From Solirubrobacterales bacterium (GTDB lineage Bacteria > Actinomycetota > Thermoleophilia > Solirubrobacterales > Solirubrobacteraceae), in assembly GCA_027315115.1 (NCBI GenBank), contig DAHUYQ010000065.1:1-64000 (forward strand): a stretch of 64,000 nt of DNA. The letters run 5' to 3'. The notes beneath the pieces are model-generated. The model saw only the letters and a list, made by a program, of their open reading frames with translations. It made no database searches and was not told the origin of the DNA. The position numbers were made by a program, and so were the translations under genes. Of the stretch, positions 8,072-17,418 are shown in pieces; position 1 is the stretch's first letter; each line of letters begins with the position of its first letter.

Positions 8072-9598
8072 CTAGCGGCTGAGCCCGCCACCCGCAAACC
8101 CTGATACTGCCCTGCGCAGCAGGACGAGGAATGCGAGTACCGCCACGAGACACACACCCACCCGAATTGCGAGCCAGGCGTGCGATGTCGGCACTGCCGC
8201 CATCGCCAAGGTGACCGCGAGGCCGCTCCCGATGATGGCGCCTGACCGGATCGGCGTGCGGGGTATCCTCAGGCCCGAGCGCATCGGCGGCCGGGTGAGT
8301 CCGGCAAGCAGAACGTAGGAGACAACCGTGGCGATGGCCGATCCAGCGAGGCCGAAGAGCGGCACCATCACAAGGTTCAAGGCTACGTTGATCGCGGCTC
8401 CGACTGCCGTCGCCACTGCGACCCGGACCGTCATCGCCTCACTCATCAGCGCCCTCACGTTGGACAGGAACAATCCGTAGGGAATGGTCGCCACGGCGAC
8501 GATCGCGACGATCGACGTCAACCCTTCCGGCCCGAACGATCGCGGCGCCCACAGCCGCAACACCACTGGCGCGGCGGCGGCCAGACCGCACATGACCGGC
8601 ACCAGCAGCAGGCTCATCATGTCGCGGCTGCTGGCCAGCAGTCGTGACCGGGCGAGGCTGTCTGTGACGGAATATATGCGCGGCAACCACGCCTGATTGA
8701 CGAACACGAGCAGCAGAACCCCGAGGCTGCCGACGTTATACGCGACGGAGTAGCGTCCGGTAGCGGCCGATCCGACGTAATGTCGGATGACTATCCTGTC
8801 ACCGGCAAACAGAACGAAGACGCTCAACTGCTGAGGCACCATCGGCAGACCAAACGCGAACGCGCGCCCGTAGCGACGAACCGCGGACAACGCCGCCCAA
8901 TCTGGTCGCAGCGCGAGCAAGCCGCCGAGCGCGGCCGCGGCTTGGCACACGATCACGCCGCAGAGGTAGCTTCTCACGTCAGGTGCCCACAAGAGCAACA
9001 GCGTCACGCCGAGCGCTTGTGCTCCAAGCGACTGAAGGCCACCTATGACGATCACGATGCCGAGCTTTTCCTTCGAGCGCAGCATGGCAAGACACGTCCA
9101 TGTCAGCGCAAAACAGGCACCCCACAATGCGGCCAAGCGTGCGTCGACCAGATGGTCCAGCCCCACGGCAGGCCCCCATGCCGGCGCGGCGAAGATCACG
9201 ATGACCGACGCCGCGACGCCAAAGGCGACCGAAACGGCAACCACGCCGCGAGCTCGACGATCTCCGTCCTCGCCCGCGAACGCCTCTTGCGTCGCGAAGG
9301 GCAGCCCGAAGCTCAAGATCGGCCCCACGATCTGCATGACCGCGATGGCAAGAACGAGTTGCCCGAATGCGCCCGTGCTGACAAGTCGCGTCAGGATAGG
9401 CGTCACCCCGGCCGCAAGCACGACCTGCAGGACAGACACACCGAGGTAAACGAAATCGCGCGTGAACATGCCACGCAGCGCCTCGGCAGATGCTCGGTGA
9501 CCCTCCGCGACGATCACCGAAGCGTCGGCTGCTTCGCTCTCAAACTGGTCGTAATCCACTCGCCCACCCGCCCTCGTCCAGCGGGGTCCCTCAGACAT
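8072..9598 (-). CDS. Polysaccharide flippase (Wzx/MATE-like)
   Basis: About 508 residues from the ATG at 9598 (a GTG at 9637 would add 13). A soluble N-terminus of about 40 residues precedes 12-14 predicted membrane helices, for example FVYLGVSVLQVVLAAGVTPI and further hydrophobic runs to the end. This is the layout of the oligosaccharide flippase family that moves undecaprenyl-linked repeat units to the outer face. It is the last gene of a four-gene minus-strand operon with the sulfotransferase, a DUF1616-like protein and a GT-C protein. A second flippase occurs at 50.4-51.9 kb, so the locus may export two glycans. Confidence 0.88.
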   Translation of the reverse strand: MSEGPRWTRAGGRVDYDQFESEAADASVIVAEGHRASAEALRGMFTRDFVYLGVSVLQVVLAAGVTPILTRLVSTGAFGQLVLAIAVMQIVGPILSFGLPFATQEAFAGEDGDRRARGVVAVSVAFGVAASVIVIFAAPAWGPAVGLDHLVDARLAALWGACFALTWTCLAMLRSKEKLGIVIVIGGLQSLGAQALGVTLLLLWAPDVRSYLCGVIVCQAAAALGGLLALRPDWAALSAVRRYGRAFAFGLPMVPQQLSVFVLFAGDRIVIRHYVGSAATGRYSVAYNVGSLGVLLLVFVNQAWLPRIYSVTDSLARSRLLASSRDMMSLLLVPVMCGLAAAAPVVLRLWAPRSFGPEGLTSIVAIVAVATIPYGLFLSNVRALMSEAMTVRVAVATAVGAAINVALNLVMVPLFGLAGSAIATVVSYVLLAGLTRPPMRSGLRIPRTPIRSGAIIGSGLAVTLAMAAVPTSHAWLAIRVGVCLVAVLAFLVLLRRAVSGFAGGGLSR

Positions 9599-9651
9599 AT
9601 CGACTATGCCTGGACGAACGGGCGTCCAACTGGGCACGGTCAGGCAAGCCC

Positions 9652-10512
9652 TCAGCTCTCCTTGGCACCCAGATCTGGGTCCCCCACACTCTCTGTCAAG
9701 CGCTCACGGATCTTGAGCCAGGAGCATCTTGCGCGCAGCATGCGCCTGACCCACCACGGCTGAGGGGGCAGCGACGGCGCGCGAAAGCTGTGAGTTACGT
9801 CAGGGCCCGCTCTGAGCACCGCGGCGAGTCGGCGCCCGCGACCAGCTTCAGACGCGCCGGTACCGTCGGAGCGCGGGTTCAGCGATGCCGCCGCGTCGCC
9901 TATGTCATCGTTGACCTCGACGCCGAGCGTGGCAAGGCCGTCGGCAAGCCGCTCGACCTGCCGAACCGGATCGCTCATCATCGAGTCGAAGTCGACTCTG
10001 ACGACAGGCAGCCCAGACAATCCGGCGACAGCGCGCCGGTTGTAGTCGTCCCAGACGGCGTAGCAAAGAGGAATCGGCCAACCTTCTCGACGGTTCAACG
10101 AGCGCGTCACCGGCCCGGCGTTCCGCACGACGAAAACGACGCAGAAGTCGTCAAGCACCTCTCGCCAGAGCGGGAGGGTCAAACAGGTTCGCGGATCCTT
10201 CCACAGCCACCTGTCGGTTCTGTACACGTCCCGGAAGCTGGCCCGCATCACGTCTCGGAGCGACTGCGCGCGCCGCGATGTGAGCCATGACCGAGGCATC
10301 GGCGGCATCGCCATCTCGAAACCCCCGAACGCGCGCAAGATCACGTCGTTGAGATCGCATAGCGTGCGACTCTCCCAGTGTCCGCTGGGATTGTCGTTCG
10401 CGGTGTAGATATCGTCGGCTCGCCCGAGGGGCACGCCCATGAGGTTGATCGCCCGTGTCACCGCCGACGTTCCGCTGCGGTGCATGCCCACGACCATTAC
10501 CCCATTGGTCAT
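9652..10512 (-). CDS. Sulfotransferase family protein
   Basis: 286 residues. GMHRSGTS (9-16) is the 5'-phosphosulfate-binding loop of PAPS-dependent sulfotransferases. KDPRTCLTLPLW and VFVVRNAGPVTRSLNRR match the 3'-phosphate-binding region (Arg/Ser). It probably transfers sulfate to a sugar hydroxyl of the glycan made here; GT-like acceptor choice cannot be read from the sequence. Its ATG overlaps the stop of the upstream membrane protein gene (ATGA), so the two are translationally coupled. No signal peptide; acts in the cytoplasm. Confidence 0.88.
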   Translation of the reverse strand: MTNGVMVVGMHRSGTSAVTRAINLMGVPLGRADDIYTANDNPSGHWESRTLCDLNDVILRAFGGFEMAMPPMPRSWLTSRRAQSLRDVMRASFRDVYRTDRWLWKDPRTCLTLPLWREVLDDFCVVFVVRNAGPVTRSLNRREGWPIPLCYAVWDDYNRRAVAGLSGLPVVRVDFDSMMSDPVRQVERLADGLATLGVEVNDDIGDAAASLNPRSDGTGASEAGRGRRLAAVLRAGPDVTHSFRAPSLPPQPWWVRRMLRARCSWLKIRERLTESVGDPDLGAKES

Positions 10513-10955
10513 CGTGAAGTCGCCCGCTCGCGCACGTCGACACCGTCATCGGCGTGGCCGGAGGCATGAACCGCGGCGCGGCGCCGCGGGTTTTCACTCC
10601 GGCTGAAGCGCATTTGGCGGCTGTAGGAACCCGCCAAGAACAGGGCGGTGACGGCACCGAGCACGGGACCGAGCGAGAGTCGGTCGAGCCGAACGCTGCT
10701 CACGTATAGAGCCAGCGAGCACAAGATCACGAGCATGATCGACACCGGCACCGCAATCCCGGCGGACCGCCACTCGACGTCACGGCCCAAGAGACGCATG
10801 AGCGCATAGCCAGGGGACAGCAGCAGCGCGGGCAGCACAGCGAGGCGCAGCAGCCCAGGCAGGATCGGGCTGCAGATGAGCAAAACGGCTCCCAGCGCCA
10901 GGAGACCAGGGTCGCACGCCCCGTATAGGCGGCTATGCCATCCTCCTATTTTCAT
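10509..10955 (-). CDS. DUF1616-like membrane protein
   Basis: 148 residues from the ATG at 10955, one base after the stop of the upstream GT-C gene. About four membrane helices, with LPALLLSPGYALMRLLG, reminiscent of DUF1616 proteins of archaeal and actinobacterial glycan loci. The C-terminal 35 residues are polar and Arg-rich, presumably cytoplasmic. Role unknown; its position between a GT-C protein and a sulfotransferase suggests an accessory in glycan assembly. Confidence 0.65.
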   Translation of the reverse strand: MKIGGWHSRLYGACDPGLLALGAVLLICSPILPGLLRLAVLPALLLSPGYALMRLLGRDVEWRSAGIAVPVSIMLVILCSLALYVSSVRLDRLSLGPVLGAVTALFLAGSYSRQMRFSRSENPRRRAAVHASGHADDGVDVRERATSR

Positions 10956-10956
10956 G

Positions 10957-12951
10957 TCATTCGTCCTCGGCGTGAAACGGATACCACAGGTAGTACCGGT
11001 TGAAGTCAATCTTGTACAGCCGATAGTTCGGTGAGGCGTACAAGAGGTGCAGCCACGGCCAGCGCGCCAAGCGCGTCATGTCTTTCTCTCGCACTTGATA
11101 CGGCTCGCCGGGAACGAATAGAGGCGACTCCGTCGGATGATGCAGCCCGTCACGGAGATCCACCGCGAGGTAGTCGTCCCCCTGGCGTTGCAGACCGAAC
11201 ATCAGAGACGGTTCAGGTGGACGACGGTTGTACCAGATGGCCGCGATCGGGAGGCCAGGAACTTGCAGTGGCGTGATCGCGGCCGCGTGGGCTGTCAATG
11301 ACAGCGCGGTGTAGCGGTCGGTCACCACGCCGCTCGCAGTGCCCAGATGCGTGCGAACCCAGCCGTCCAGCCGAAGGGTTTCGGGCGTGACGCTGAGGGT
11401 GTCCGAGCCGAACTGGTAGGGCCCTGGGAAGCGATAGTCCACCGGCATGCCGGCAGTGACGTTCCCAACCAGCAGGACGACCAGGCTCGCCACGCCCACG
11501 GTCACAGCCGTATGCCTCAGCCACGGCTTGCGCTTGTCAAGCGCGAACAATGTCGCTACGGCCGCCGGCAGCACTCCCACCCCCAAGAACGTCGAGGCCC
11601 AGGTGCGGTGAGCGCCCGCGGCTCCTCCCCCGAGGAGCGTCAGGGGCAAGGTGACCAGGTAGACCGCCGCCAGCGCGAACGACCACAGGAACACCGTCTG
11701 GGACCGATGCCTTCGCAGCCAGCGAAGCCCGGCGAACAGCAGAGCAAGCGAAATCAGAACCGGAGCCGCGATCGCCGCGATTCGCTCGTATTCGGGAGCG
11801 ACCGAGTGGCCGAAGAGCGTCCGCAGTGGATTGCTTGTGCCATGCCCAATCCCCACCAGCTTGAGAACCTGCTGGACCGGCTGTGAGACGTGTGGGAAAA
11901 GATAGGGCCACGTCCCCGGGGCGACGAAGACGACCCACAGCGTGAAGCATCCCGCGAGCATCAACGGCGGCGTGTATCTCACGAACAGCCTGCGCGCCCC
12001 GCCCTTGCGGTCCAGCAGCCCGGACATTGGGCCGATGGTGACGGCGCTCACCAGCAAGAGCCCGATGCCGGTGAGGCTGGTGAGGTGGTGCGTCACCACG
12101 CAGGCGACGCACATCAGCGCGATCAGCAACGTGGTCGACAGGCTTGCTCGCCACGTGCGACCTCCCGATCGCTCGGCCGCCAATGCCTCCGTGTAGATGC
12201 GGACGATCGTGAACATGAGCAGGATCGCCACCGTTTCGTAGGCGAACTGGACGTCCTCGTACATGAAACTCGGATTCGCGGCGTAGACGACAGCGGCCAC
12301 GACGGCCCAACGCTCGCGAACCGGCAGCGCTCGCGCGATGTAGTAAACCTGGACGGGAAGCAGGCAATGAGCCACAGCGACGAGGACCAGAGCAGACTCC
12401 CAGGGCGAGAGGCCGGTCAGCCAGTGGATCGCGGCTGCGACGCTTTCCATGCCCGGATAGAACTTCCCGATCGGCAGCAGGGGGGTGCTCTGAAACAGAT
12501 GCCCGGTCGAAATGACCTCCCGCAGGAGAGCGAAGTGGGCGGTCTCGTCGAAATAGATTGGACCATTCGGGCTCATCCAGAACTTCGGCAAGACCGCGAA
12601 CAGACCAAGGAACGCGAGCCAGAGAGGCACGTGGCGCCCCGACAGGGCCCGCCACGTCACGGTCAGATAGACGAGCACCATCCCGGCCCAGAAGATCGGA
12701 TCGTAGGATTCGATCCGACTGGTCGGCGCGATGCTGTACGCCCACACGACGAGCGCGGCGCCGGCGAGGATCAAAGCGGCCGCGATCAGGTTCGCCCGCG
12801 ATCCGCTCACAGACCGCCGCCGGCTTGGCTGGCCGTTCCCGCGGAGACCTGAAGACCGCCGGTTGGAAGGAGTCCGGGCGGGTGCCGCGGCAACCTGGGC
12901 AGGGGCCGTAGGGGCTGCGCCGGGACCCTGTCCCAGCTCGCCTTCAACCAT
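10957..12951 (-). CDS. GT-C-type polytopic membrane glycosyltransferase-like protein
   Basis: 664 residues. A Pro/Ala/Arg-rich cytoplasmic N-terminus of about 50 residues precedes some 12 membrane helices and a C-terminal periplasmic domain of about 160 residues. IYFDETAHFALL in the first large loop has the Asp-Glu pair typical of GT-C enzymes (GT39/PMT-like), which use polyprenyl-phosphate sugars outside the membrane. YYIARALP and a His-rich ACVVTHHLTSL helix add to the pattern. First gene of a four-gene operon. It could instead be an O-antigen-ligase-like transferase; the family is not certain. Confidence 0.7.
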   Translation of the reverse strand: MVEGELGQGPGAAPTAPAQVAAAPARTPSNRRSSGLRGNGQPSRRRSVSGSRANLIAAALILAGAALVVWAYSIAPTSRIESYDPIFWAGMVLVYLTVTWRALSGRHVPLWLAFLGLFAVLPKFWMSPNGPIYFDETAHFALLREVISTGHLFQSTPLLPIGKFYPGMESVAAAIHWLTGLSPWESALVLVAVAHCLLPVQVYYIARALPVRERWAVVAAVVYAANPSFMYEDVQFAYETVAILLMFTIVRIYTEALAAERSGGRTWRASLSTTLLIALMCVACVVTHHLTSLTGIGLLLVSAVTIGPMSGLLDRKGGARRLFVRYTPPLMLAGCFTLWVVFVAPGTWPYLFPHVSQPVQQVLKLVGIGHGTSNPLRTLFGHSVAPEYERIAAIAAPVLISLALLFAGLRWLRRHRSQTVFLWSFALAAVYLVTLPLTLLGGGAAGAHRTWASTFLGVGVLPAAVATLFALDKRKPWLRHTAVTVGVASLVVLLVGNVTAGMPVDYRFPGPYQFGSDTLSVTPETLRLDGWVRTHLGTASGVVTDRYTALSLTAHAAAITPLQVPGLPIAAIWYNRRPPEPSLMFGLQRQGDDYLAVDLRDGLHHPTESPLFVPGEPYQVREKDMTRLARWPWLHLLYASPNYRLYKIDFNRYYLWYPFHAEDE

Positions 12952-13113
12952 GCTCTACTGCTTGCCCGTGGCCGAGTTGACCATTTGCCGACCCCGCGTG
13001 CGTGGCGCGCCGGTGGGAGCGCACGCCGCCCCGCGAGCGACGCGGCCCGTGCCGCATGGGCCCTGAGCGGGATTTGTCGCGGGCACGCTCGTTACCCTAA
13101 CGGAGATACACAC

Positions 13114-13135
13114 GGCGGATAGGCTACCATCCGCC
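13114..13135. promoter_or_regulatory. Inverted repeat in divergent promoter region
   Basis: Perfect 7-bp arms GGCGGAT and ATCCGCC separated by eight bases. They lie between the divergent GT-C operon (start 12951) and the glycosyltransferase pair (start 13189), close to where a shared regulator would bind. A leader hairpin for the plus-strand transcript is the alternative. Confidence 0.4.
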
Positions 13136-13188
13136 AGACCGGCGATGTTGTGCTGGCCGCGCCAGACGCCGATGCACACGTGACCGGA

Positions 13189-14265
13189 ATGAAAGTCTCG
13201 CTCGTCGCCCCAGGGTTCCCCCCGCAACTTGGTGGTGTGGAGACCGTAACCGAACGTCTGGCGGATGAGCTCTGCGAGCGCGGTCATCGGGTCGCGGTGT
13301 ACGCCCAGCGGCCGCGGGGCGCCTCGTTTCCGAACGATCGCGGCTACGCGGTGCACCGGTTCGCGGACTGGACCGGCACGCGCCAGTTTCAGGTCGCGCC
13401 TGGGCTGATTGCCGCGCTGTGGCGGGACAGAGCGACGTTCGACGTCATCCATGCGCACAGCTTCCACGCAGTGCCCTCAATGATGGCGGCGACCATTCCG
13501 AAGGTCCCGCTGGTGTTCACGCCGCATTTCCATGCGGTTGGCCACACCAGGATCGCGTCGGCTCTGCACACCTTCTACGACCCACTGGCGACCTACCTGT
13601 TTCGACGCGCGGACAAGGTGACGTGCGCGTCGACAGCCGAGTCCGATCTTCTGTTGGCGCGGTACGCGTTCGTGGAGCCCCGGCTTTCCATCGTGCCGCT
13701 CGGCGTGGACACCCAGGCGCTGCTCGCAGCCGAGCCGTTCGTGCGCGATCGACCGGTGATCCTCATCGCCGGTCGCCTGGAGCCTTACAAGCGAGTCGAC
13801 ATGGCGATCCGGGCCTTTGCGCGCATGCGCAGCGATGCGGAGATGGTTATCTGCGGCGCGGGCCCCCAGCTCGCCGCCCTCCGACGTCTCGCGGAGGACA
13901 TGGGGGTGGCGAGCCGGACCACGTTTCGCGGAATGGTCGACGACGCGGAGTTGCGCCGATGGCAGCGGACAGCCGTCGTGACCGTCAGCCTGTCGCGGCG
14001 GGAGGCATTCGGACTCGTGCTCTTGGAGGGTGTCGTCGCGGGTGGCCGGGTCGTCGCCTCCGACATCCCCGCCCATGCCGAGCTCGCGCAGCGGCTCGGG
14101 GGCGAGGACGCGCGCATGGCTGTCATGGAACCCGATGTGGGGGTCGTCGCCGTGGCATTGGACCACCATGTCGAGATGGGGCGTCTGAGTCCGCTGGCGG
14201 ACGGGACCTTCGACTGGTCGTCGACGGCTCGGCGATACGAAGCGATCTACCGTTCGCTGGGGTGA
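13189..14265 (+). CDS. Glycosyltransferase family 4 (GT-B)
   Basis: 358 residues. Acceptor-side N-terminus SLVAPGFPPQLGGVETVTERLADEL with the Gly-Gly loop, donor-side ILIAGRLEPYKRVDMAIRAF and the E-x7-E motif EAFGLVLLE: a retaining GT4 enzyme using a nucleotide sugar. ATG at 13189; a GTG at 13150 would add 13 residues. Seven bases separate it from the next glycosyltransferase, so the two probably add successive sugars in the cytoplasm. Donor and linkage not predictable. Confidence 0.92.
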   Translation: MKVSLVAPGFPPQLGGVETVTERLADELCERGHRVAVYAQRPRGASFPNDRGYAVHRFADWTGTRQFQVAPGLIAALWRDRATFDVIHAHSFHAVPSMMAATIPKVPLVFTPHFHAVGHTRIASALHTFYDPLATYLFRRADKVTCASTAESDLLLARYAFVEPRLSIVPLGVDTQALLAAEPFVRDRPVILIAGRLEPYKRVDMAIRAFARMRSDAEMVICGAGPQLAALRRLAEDMGVASRTTFRGMVDDAELRRWQRTAVVTVSLSRREAFGLVLLEGVVAGGRVVASDIPAHAELAQRLGGEDARMAVMEPDVGVVAVALDHHVEMGRLSPLADGTFDWSSTARRYEAIYRSLG

Positions 14266-14272
14266 GAGCTCG

Positions 14273-15514
14273 ATGCGAGTGATCGAGCTGACCGATCTCT
14301 ACCCGCCCGCGATCGGGGGGCTGGAGAGGTTCGTAGTCCTGCTGTCCGAGGAACTCGCTCGTCGCGGTCACGAGGTTCATGTGGTCGCAAGCGCGCTGCC
14401 GGGAGCCCCGGCAGTCGAGCGCACGGCCGGCGTGAGCATCCACCGTCTGCCTCTGCTCTACCAGAAGCTGGCGCCCAAACTGGGAGAAGACGCCGCTCGG
14501 CCATTCCACCCGCCCGCTCCGGATCCTTGGTTCGCGCGTCGACTGCGCAGGATCGTCGCCGAGGTACGTCCCGACGTCATTCACGCCCACTCCTGGAGCG
14601 TCTTCTCCTCTCTATCCCGAGCGCTCCCGCCGACGCCCGTGATGGTGAGCGCCCACGACTATGGTCTCGTTTGCGCGAAGAAGTCGCTGGTAGACAGATC
14701 CGGCGCCCACTGCGCAGGTCCAACCTGGACGCGGTGTGGGCCGTGCGCGAGCACCCAGTACGGCGCCGTCAAGGGCAATGTCCTGGCGACGGCATCGCTC
14801 CACAGCCTGCGTCTGCTCGAACGGGTGACTAAGTTCACCGCTGTTAGCGACTATGTGGCGAACCAGCTCGCGCCTACCGTCGGGCGGGTTAGCGGAAGCC
14901 CTGTAGAGACTCTGCATTCCTTCGTTCCCGACGGGCTCTACGAAAGCGGTTGGCAGACCGAGCGTCCGAGCTTCCTGCCACCCGCGGACGACTATCTTCT
15001 GTACGTGGGGCAGCTCTCTTCGCACAAGGGCGTCAACGTGTTGCTCGACGCCTATCGGCATCTGCCATCGCCCCCACCACTGGTACTTCTCGGAACGCGA
15101 CATCCGACAGGTCCAGCTCCCGACCGCCTACCGCCAGGCGTCACGATGCAAACCAACGTCCCGCATGAGAGCGTGATCGCGGCAATGGTGCGGTCCGCCT
15201 GCGTGGTGGTCCCGTCGGTCTGGGCCGACCCACTCCCGATGACCGTCAGCGAGGCACAGAACTGCGGCGTTCCCGTGATCGCATCCGCAGTCGGCGGCAT
15301 ACCGGAGCAGGTGGTCGATGGGCAGACGGGATGGCTGGTCCCGGTCGCCGACGAGCAGGCGCTGGCCGACCGAATATCCAGGCTGCTCGCCAGGTCCGAC
15401 CGCACCGACGCGATGCGACGTGCCGGGCGTGCGCGCGGAGAGCTGTTCGCCGCCGCGCACGGGGTCCCTCGATTTGAGGAGGCGCTGCGGACGACCTCCC
15501 AGATGCTCGCTTGA
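14273..15514 (+). CDS. Glycosyltransferase family 4 (GT-B)
   Basis: 413 residues, starting MRVIELTDLYPPAIGGLERF with GAGAG-like spacing to an upstream purine-rich site. The mid-region has an unusual Cys-rich insert (CAGPTWTRCGPCAST, about residues 145-160), seen in some GT4 enzymes. Donor side: LLYVGQLSSHKGVNVLLDAY and GVPVIASAVGGIPEQV. Operon partner of the preceding GT4. Cytoplasmic. Sugar specificity unknown. Confidence 0.92.
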   Translation: MRVIELTDLYPPAIGGLERFVVLLSEELARRGHEVHVVASALPGAPAVERTAGVSIHRLPLLYQKLAPKLGEDAARPFHPPAPDPWFARRLRRIVAEVRPDVIHAHSWSVFSSLSRALPPTPVMVSAHDYGLVCAKKSLVDRSGAHCAGPTWTRCGPCASTQYGAVKGNVLATASLHSLRLLERVTKFTAVSDYVANQLAPTVGRVSGSPVETLHSFVPDGLYESGWQTERPSFLPPADDYLLYVGQLSSHKGVNVLLDAYRHLPSPPPLVLLGTRHPTGPAPDRLPPGVTMQTNVPHESVIAAMVRSACVVVPSVWADPLPMTVSEAQNCGVPVIASAVGGIPEQVVDGQTGWLVPVADEQALADRISRLLARSDRTDAMRRAGRARGELFAAAHGVPRFEEALRTTSQMLA

Positions 15515-15574
15515 GCACTCCCGCCAAGCAACCAGCCCCGGGCGCTGCCGCGCTTGTCCTTACGATCGGCCCGG

Positions 15575-17215
15575 TCAGGGACGCTTGACCGTAAACCTGA
15601 AGCGAATCGGACCCGCCAGCGTGCCGTTAGCACCGGGAGCGCTGGCGCTCAGGAGATAGTTGCCCGGACCCAGCCGCGCGGCGGACAGGCGCGCCGCCGG
15701 CAGCAGGAAGGCGTTCGCGCCGGCGTGCCCGACTTGCCTGAAGCTTCCCCTGAGCGCCTGCCCCTCGCAGCGCCGTAGTCTGTGCAGCAACGGAGAGTCG
15801 CGCACGCAGTCCTTGCCACGCAGGCGACCGGAGAACACTCGATCGAGTGTGAACGTGACCAGCGCAGGCGTTGACAGACGGAACGTGATCTTCCCGGCTC
15901 TCGTGACCTTCAGGTAGGTAGAAGAGCCGTGCCGCTCGGCGCGGAAGCTGGCGAGCGTCAGTCGCAGGCCGGAGATCCGCGTCGCCGGCAATTGCCACAG
16001 CGCCGCGTGATCGTGGCCGGCGGCGTCCACGCTCCAACCAACGACCTGGCCGCTGTCGTTGACCGCTTCGGCGTAGCTGCTGGTGTCACCGGGCAGCGGG
16101 CCGAGGTCGACCATCCCGCCCGCCTGCGTCCAGGAGAACGCGTGGACGGTGCCGCCGCCGGTGTCGCTGTAGCCGACCACCTCACCGTTGTTGCTGACCC
16201 CGCGGGCGACGCTGATGGCGCCCCCAAGGGTGCCGAGGTCGACCATCCCCCCCGCCGCAGTCCACGAAAACGCATGGGTGGGACCGTCTTTGGCGGTCGT
16301 GCTCTGGCCGACCACCTGACCATCCTCGTTGATCGCGTGAGCGGTGCTGGTGGAGCCGCCGAGCGTTCCCAAATCGCGCATCCCGGCCGCCTTCGTCCAC
16401 AAGAACGCATGCCAGGCGCCGCTCGCGAGGTCGCTGTAGCCGACGACCTGACCGACGTCGTTCACGGCCGCGGCGGTGCTGGCACTGCCGCCGAAAGTGC
16501 CGAGGTCGACCATCCCCCCCGCCGCGGTCCATGAAAACCCATGTCTGATACCGCTGTCCGCGCCCGCCGGAATGCTGGTGGTGTCCGCCCATCCGACGAT
16601 CTGACCGCGGTCGCTCACCCTGGTGGCCCGGCTCTCGCTGCCGCCTGGAAGCGTCCCCAGGTCCACGACGCCGGTCGCCGCGGTCCACGAGTAGGCGTTT
16701 GGATGCTGGCTGGGGGTGAAGCTGTAGCCGGCGATCTGGCCGTAGTCGCTCACCTCGGAGGCGACGCTGTCGTTTCCGCCGAGGCCGACGAGAGCGCTCA
16801 GATCGACCAGCCCGCCCCTCTGCGTCCATGAGAACGCATGGACCGCTGCGTGGTTGGCCAGGAGGGTGTAGCTCCAGCCGACCACCTGCCCCTTTTCGTT
16901 CTCCCCCAACGCCCGGCTGTCGCTGCCACCGGGAAGCGTCCCCATGGCGACCGGAGTCGGGTTCATGGGTGTCAGGCGAGCGACTGCGGCGGTGCGCGCT
17001 GCCGCAACCGCGGGCGCCGCCTCGGGCAGCGCCAGTCCACCGGCCGCCAGTAGCAGAGCCACGCAGGCCGAAGGCTTGGCAGGGAGACGCAGCCCGGCTG
17101 CCGCGCCTGGCACGAGCGACGCTCCGCGTGCCTTCTGCGCACGGCGATGCATGCGCCTCACCTGCGCCCCGCAGCCGCGGATCGTGTCAATCGGTACGTG
17201 CAACTTGTCCCCCAT
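15575..17215 (-). CDS. Exported HAF-repeat protein
   Basis: 546 residues from the ATG at 17215; upstream in-frame sequence to 17452 overlaps the divergent promoter region and looks non-coding. An Arg-rich start is followed by a hydrophobic stretch (ACVALLLAAGGLALPEAAPA) that serves as a signal peptide. Then come seven repeats of about 45 residues of the form HAFSWTxxGGMVDLGTLGG...GQVVGYS, the HAF extracellular repeat, which probably folds as a beta-propeller. The C-terminal 120 residues form a separate beta domain with two Cys. A single chain with seven blades would close one propeller. Ligand unknown. Confidence 0.88.
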   Translation of the reverse strand: MGDKLHVPIDTIRGCGAQVRRMHRRAQKARGASLVPGAAAGLRLPAKPSACVALLLAAGGLALPEAAPAVAAARTAAVARLTPMNPTPVAMGTLPGGSDSRALGENEKGQVVGWSYTLLANHAAVHAFSWTQRGGLVDLSALVGLGGNDSVASEVSDYGQIAGYSFTPSQHPNAYSWTAATGVVDLGTLPGGSESRATRVSDRGQIVGWADTTSIPAGADSGIRHGFSWTAAGGMVDLGTFGGSASTAAAVNDVGQVVGYSDLASGAWHAFLWTKAAGMRDLGTLGGSTSTAHAINEDGQVVGQSTTAKDGPTHAFSWTAAGGMVDLGTLGGAISVARGVSNNGEVVGYSDTGGGTVHAFSWTQAGGMVDLGPLPGDTSSYAEAVNDSGQVVGWSVDAAGHDHAALWQLPATRISGLRLTLASFRAERHGSSTYLKVTRAGKITFRLSTPALVTFTLDRVFSGRLRGKDCVRDSPLLHRLRRCEGQALRGSFRQVGHAGANAFLLPAARLSAARLGPGNYLLSASAPGANGTLAGPIRFRFTVKRP

Positions 17216-17418
17216 AGATCCAGAACCCGGGTCGATCCTACTAGCGATGGGGCCTCGTATGAGCGCGCCGCTCCAAATCACGCTTGTATCATGGGCTCGC
17301 GACATCGGTAGCTTCGAGACCTGACCACGCTGGCGATTCGCGGCGCGATCCAACCACTCGCCATCGGCGACATGTCCAGGTTGGCCGCGAGATCTCCAGC
17401 ATCCAGCGAGGGACATCG

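Noticed and set aside
10509-12951. Exosortase candidate among the membrane proteins
   Set aside because: Neither protein shows the Cys/Arg/His pattern of exosortases; the larger one has the Asp-Glu pair of GT-C enzymes.
16182-16829. Arg-rich alternative frames within the HAF-repeat gene
   Set aside because: They are out-of-frame copies of the HAF repeats and would not encode a plausible protein.
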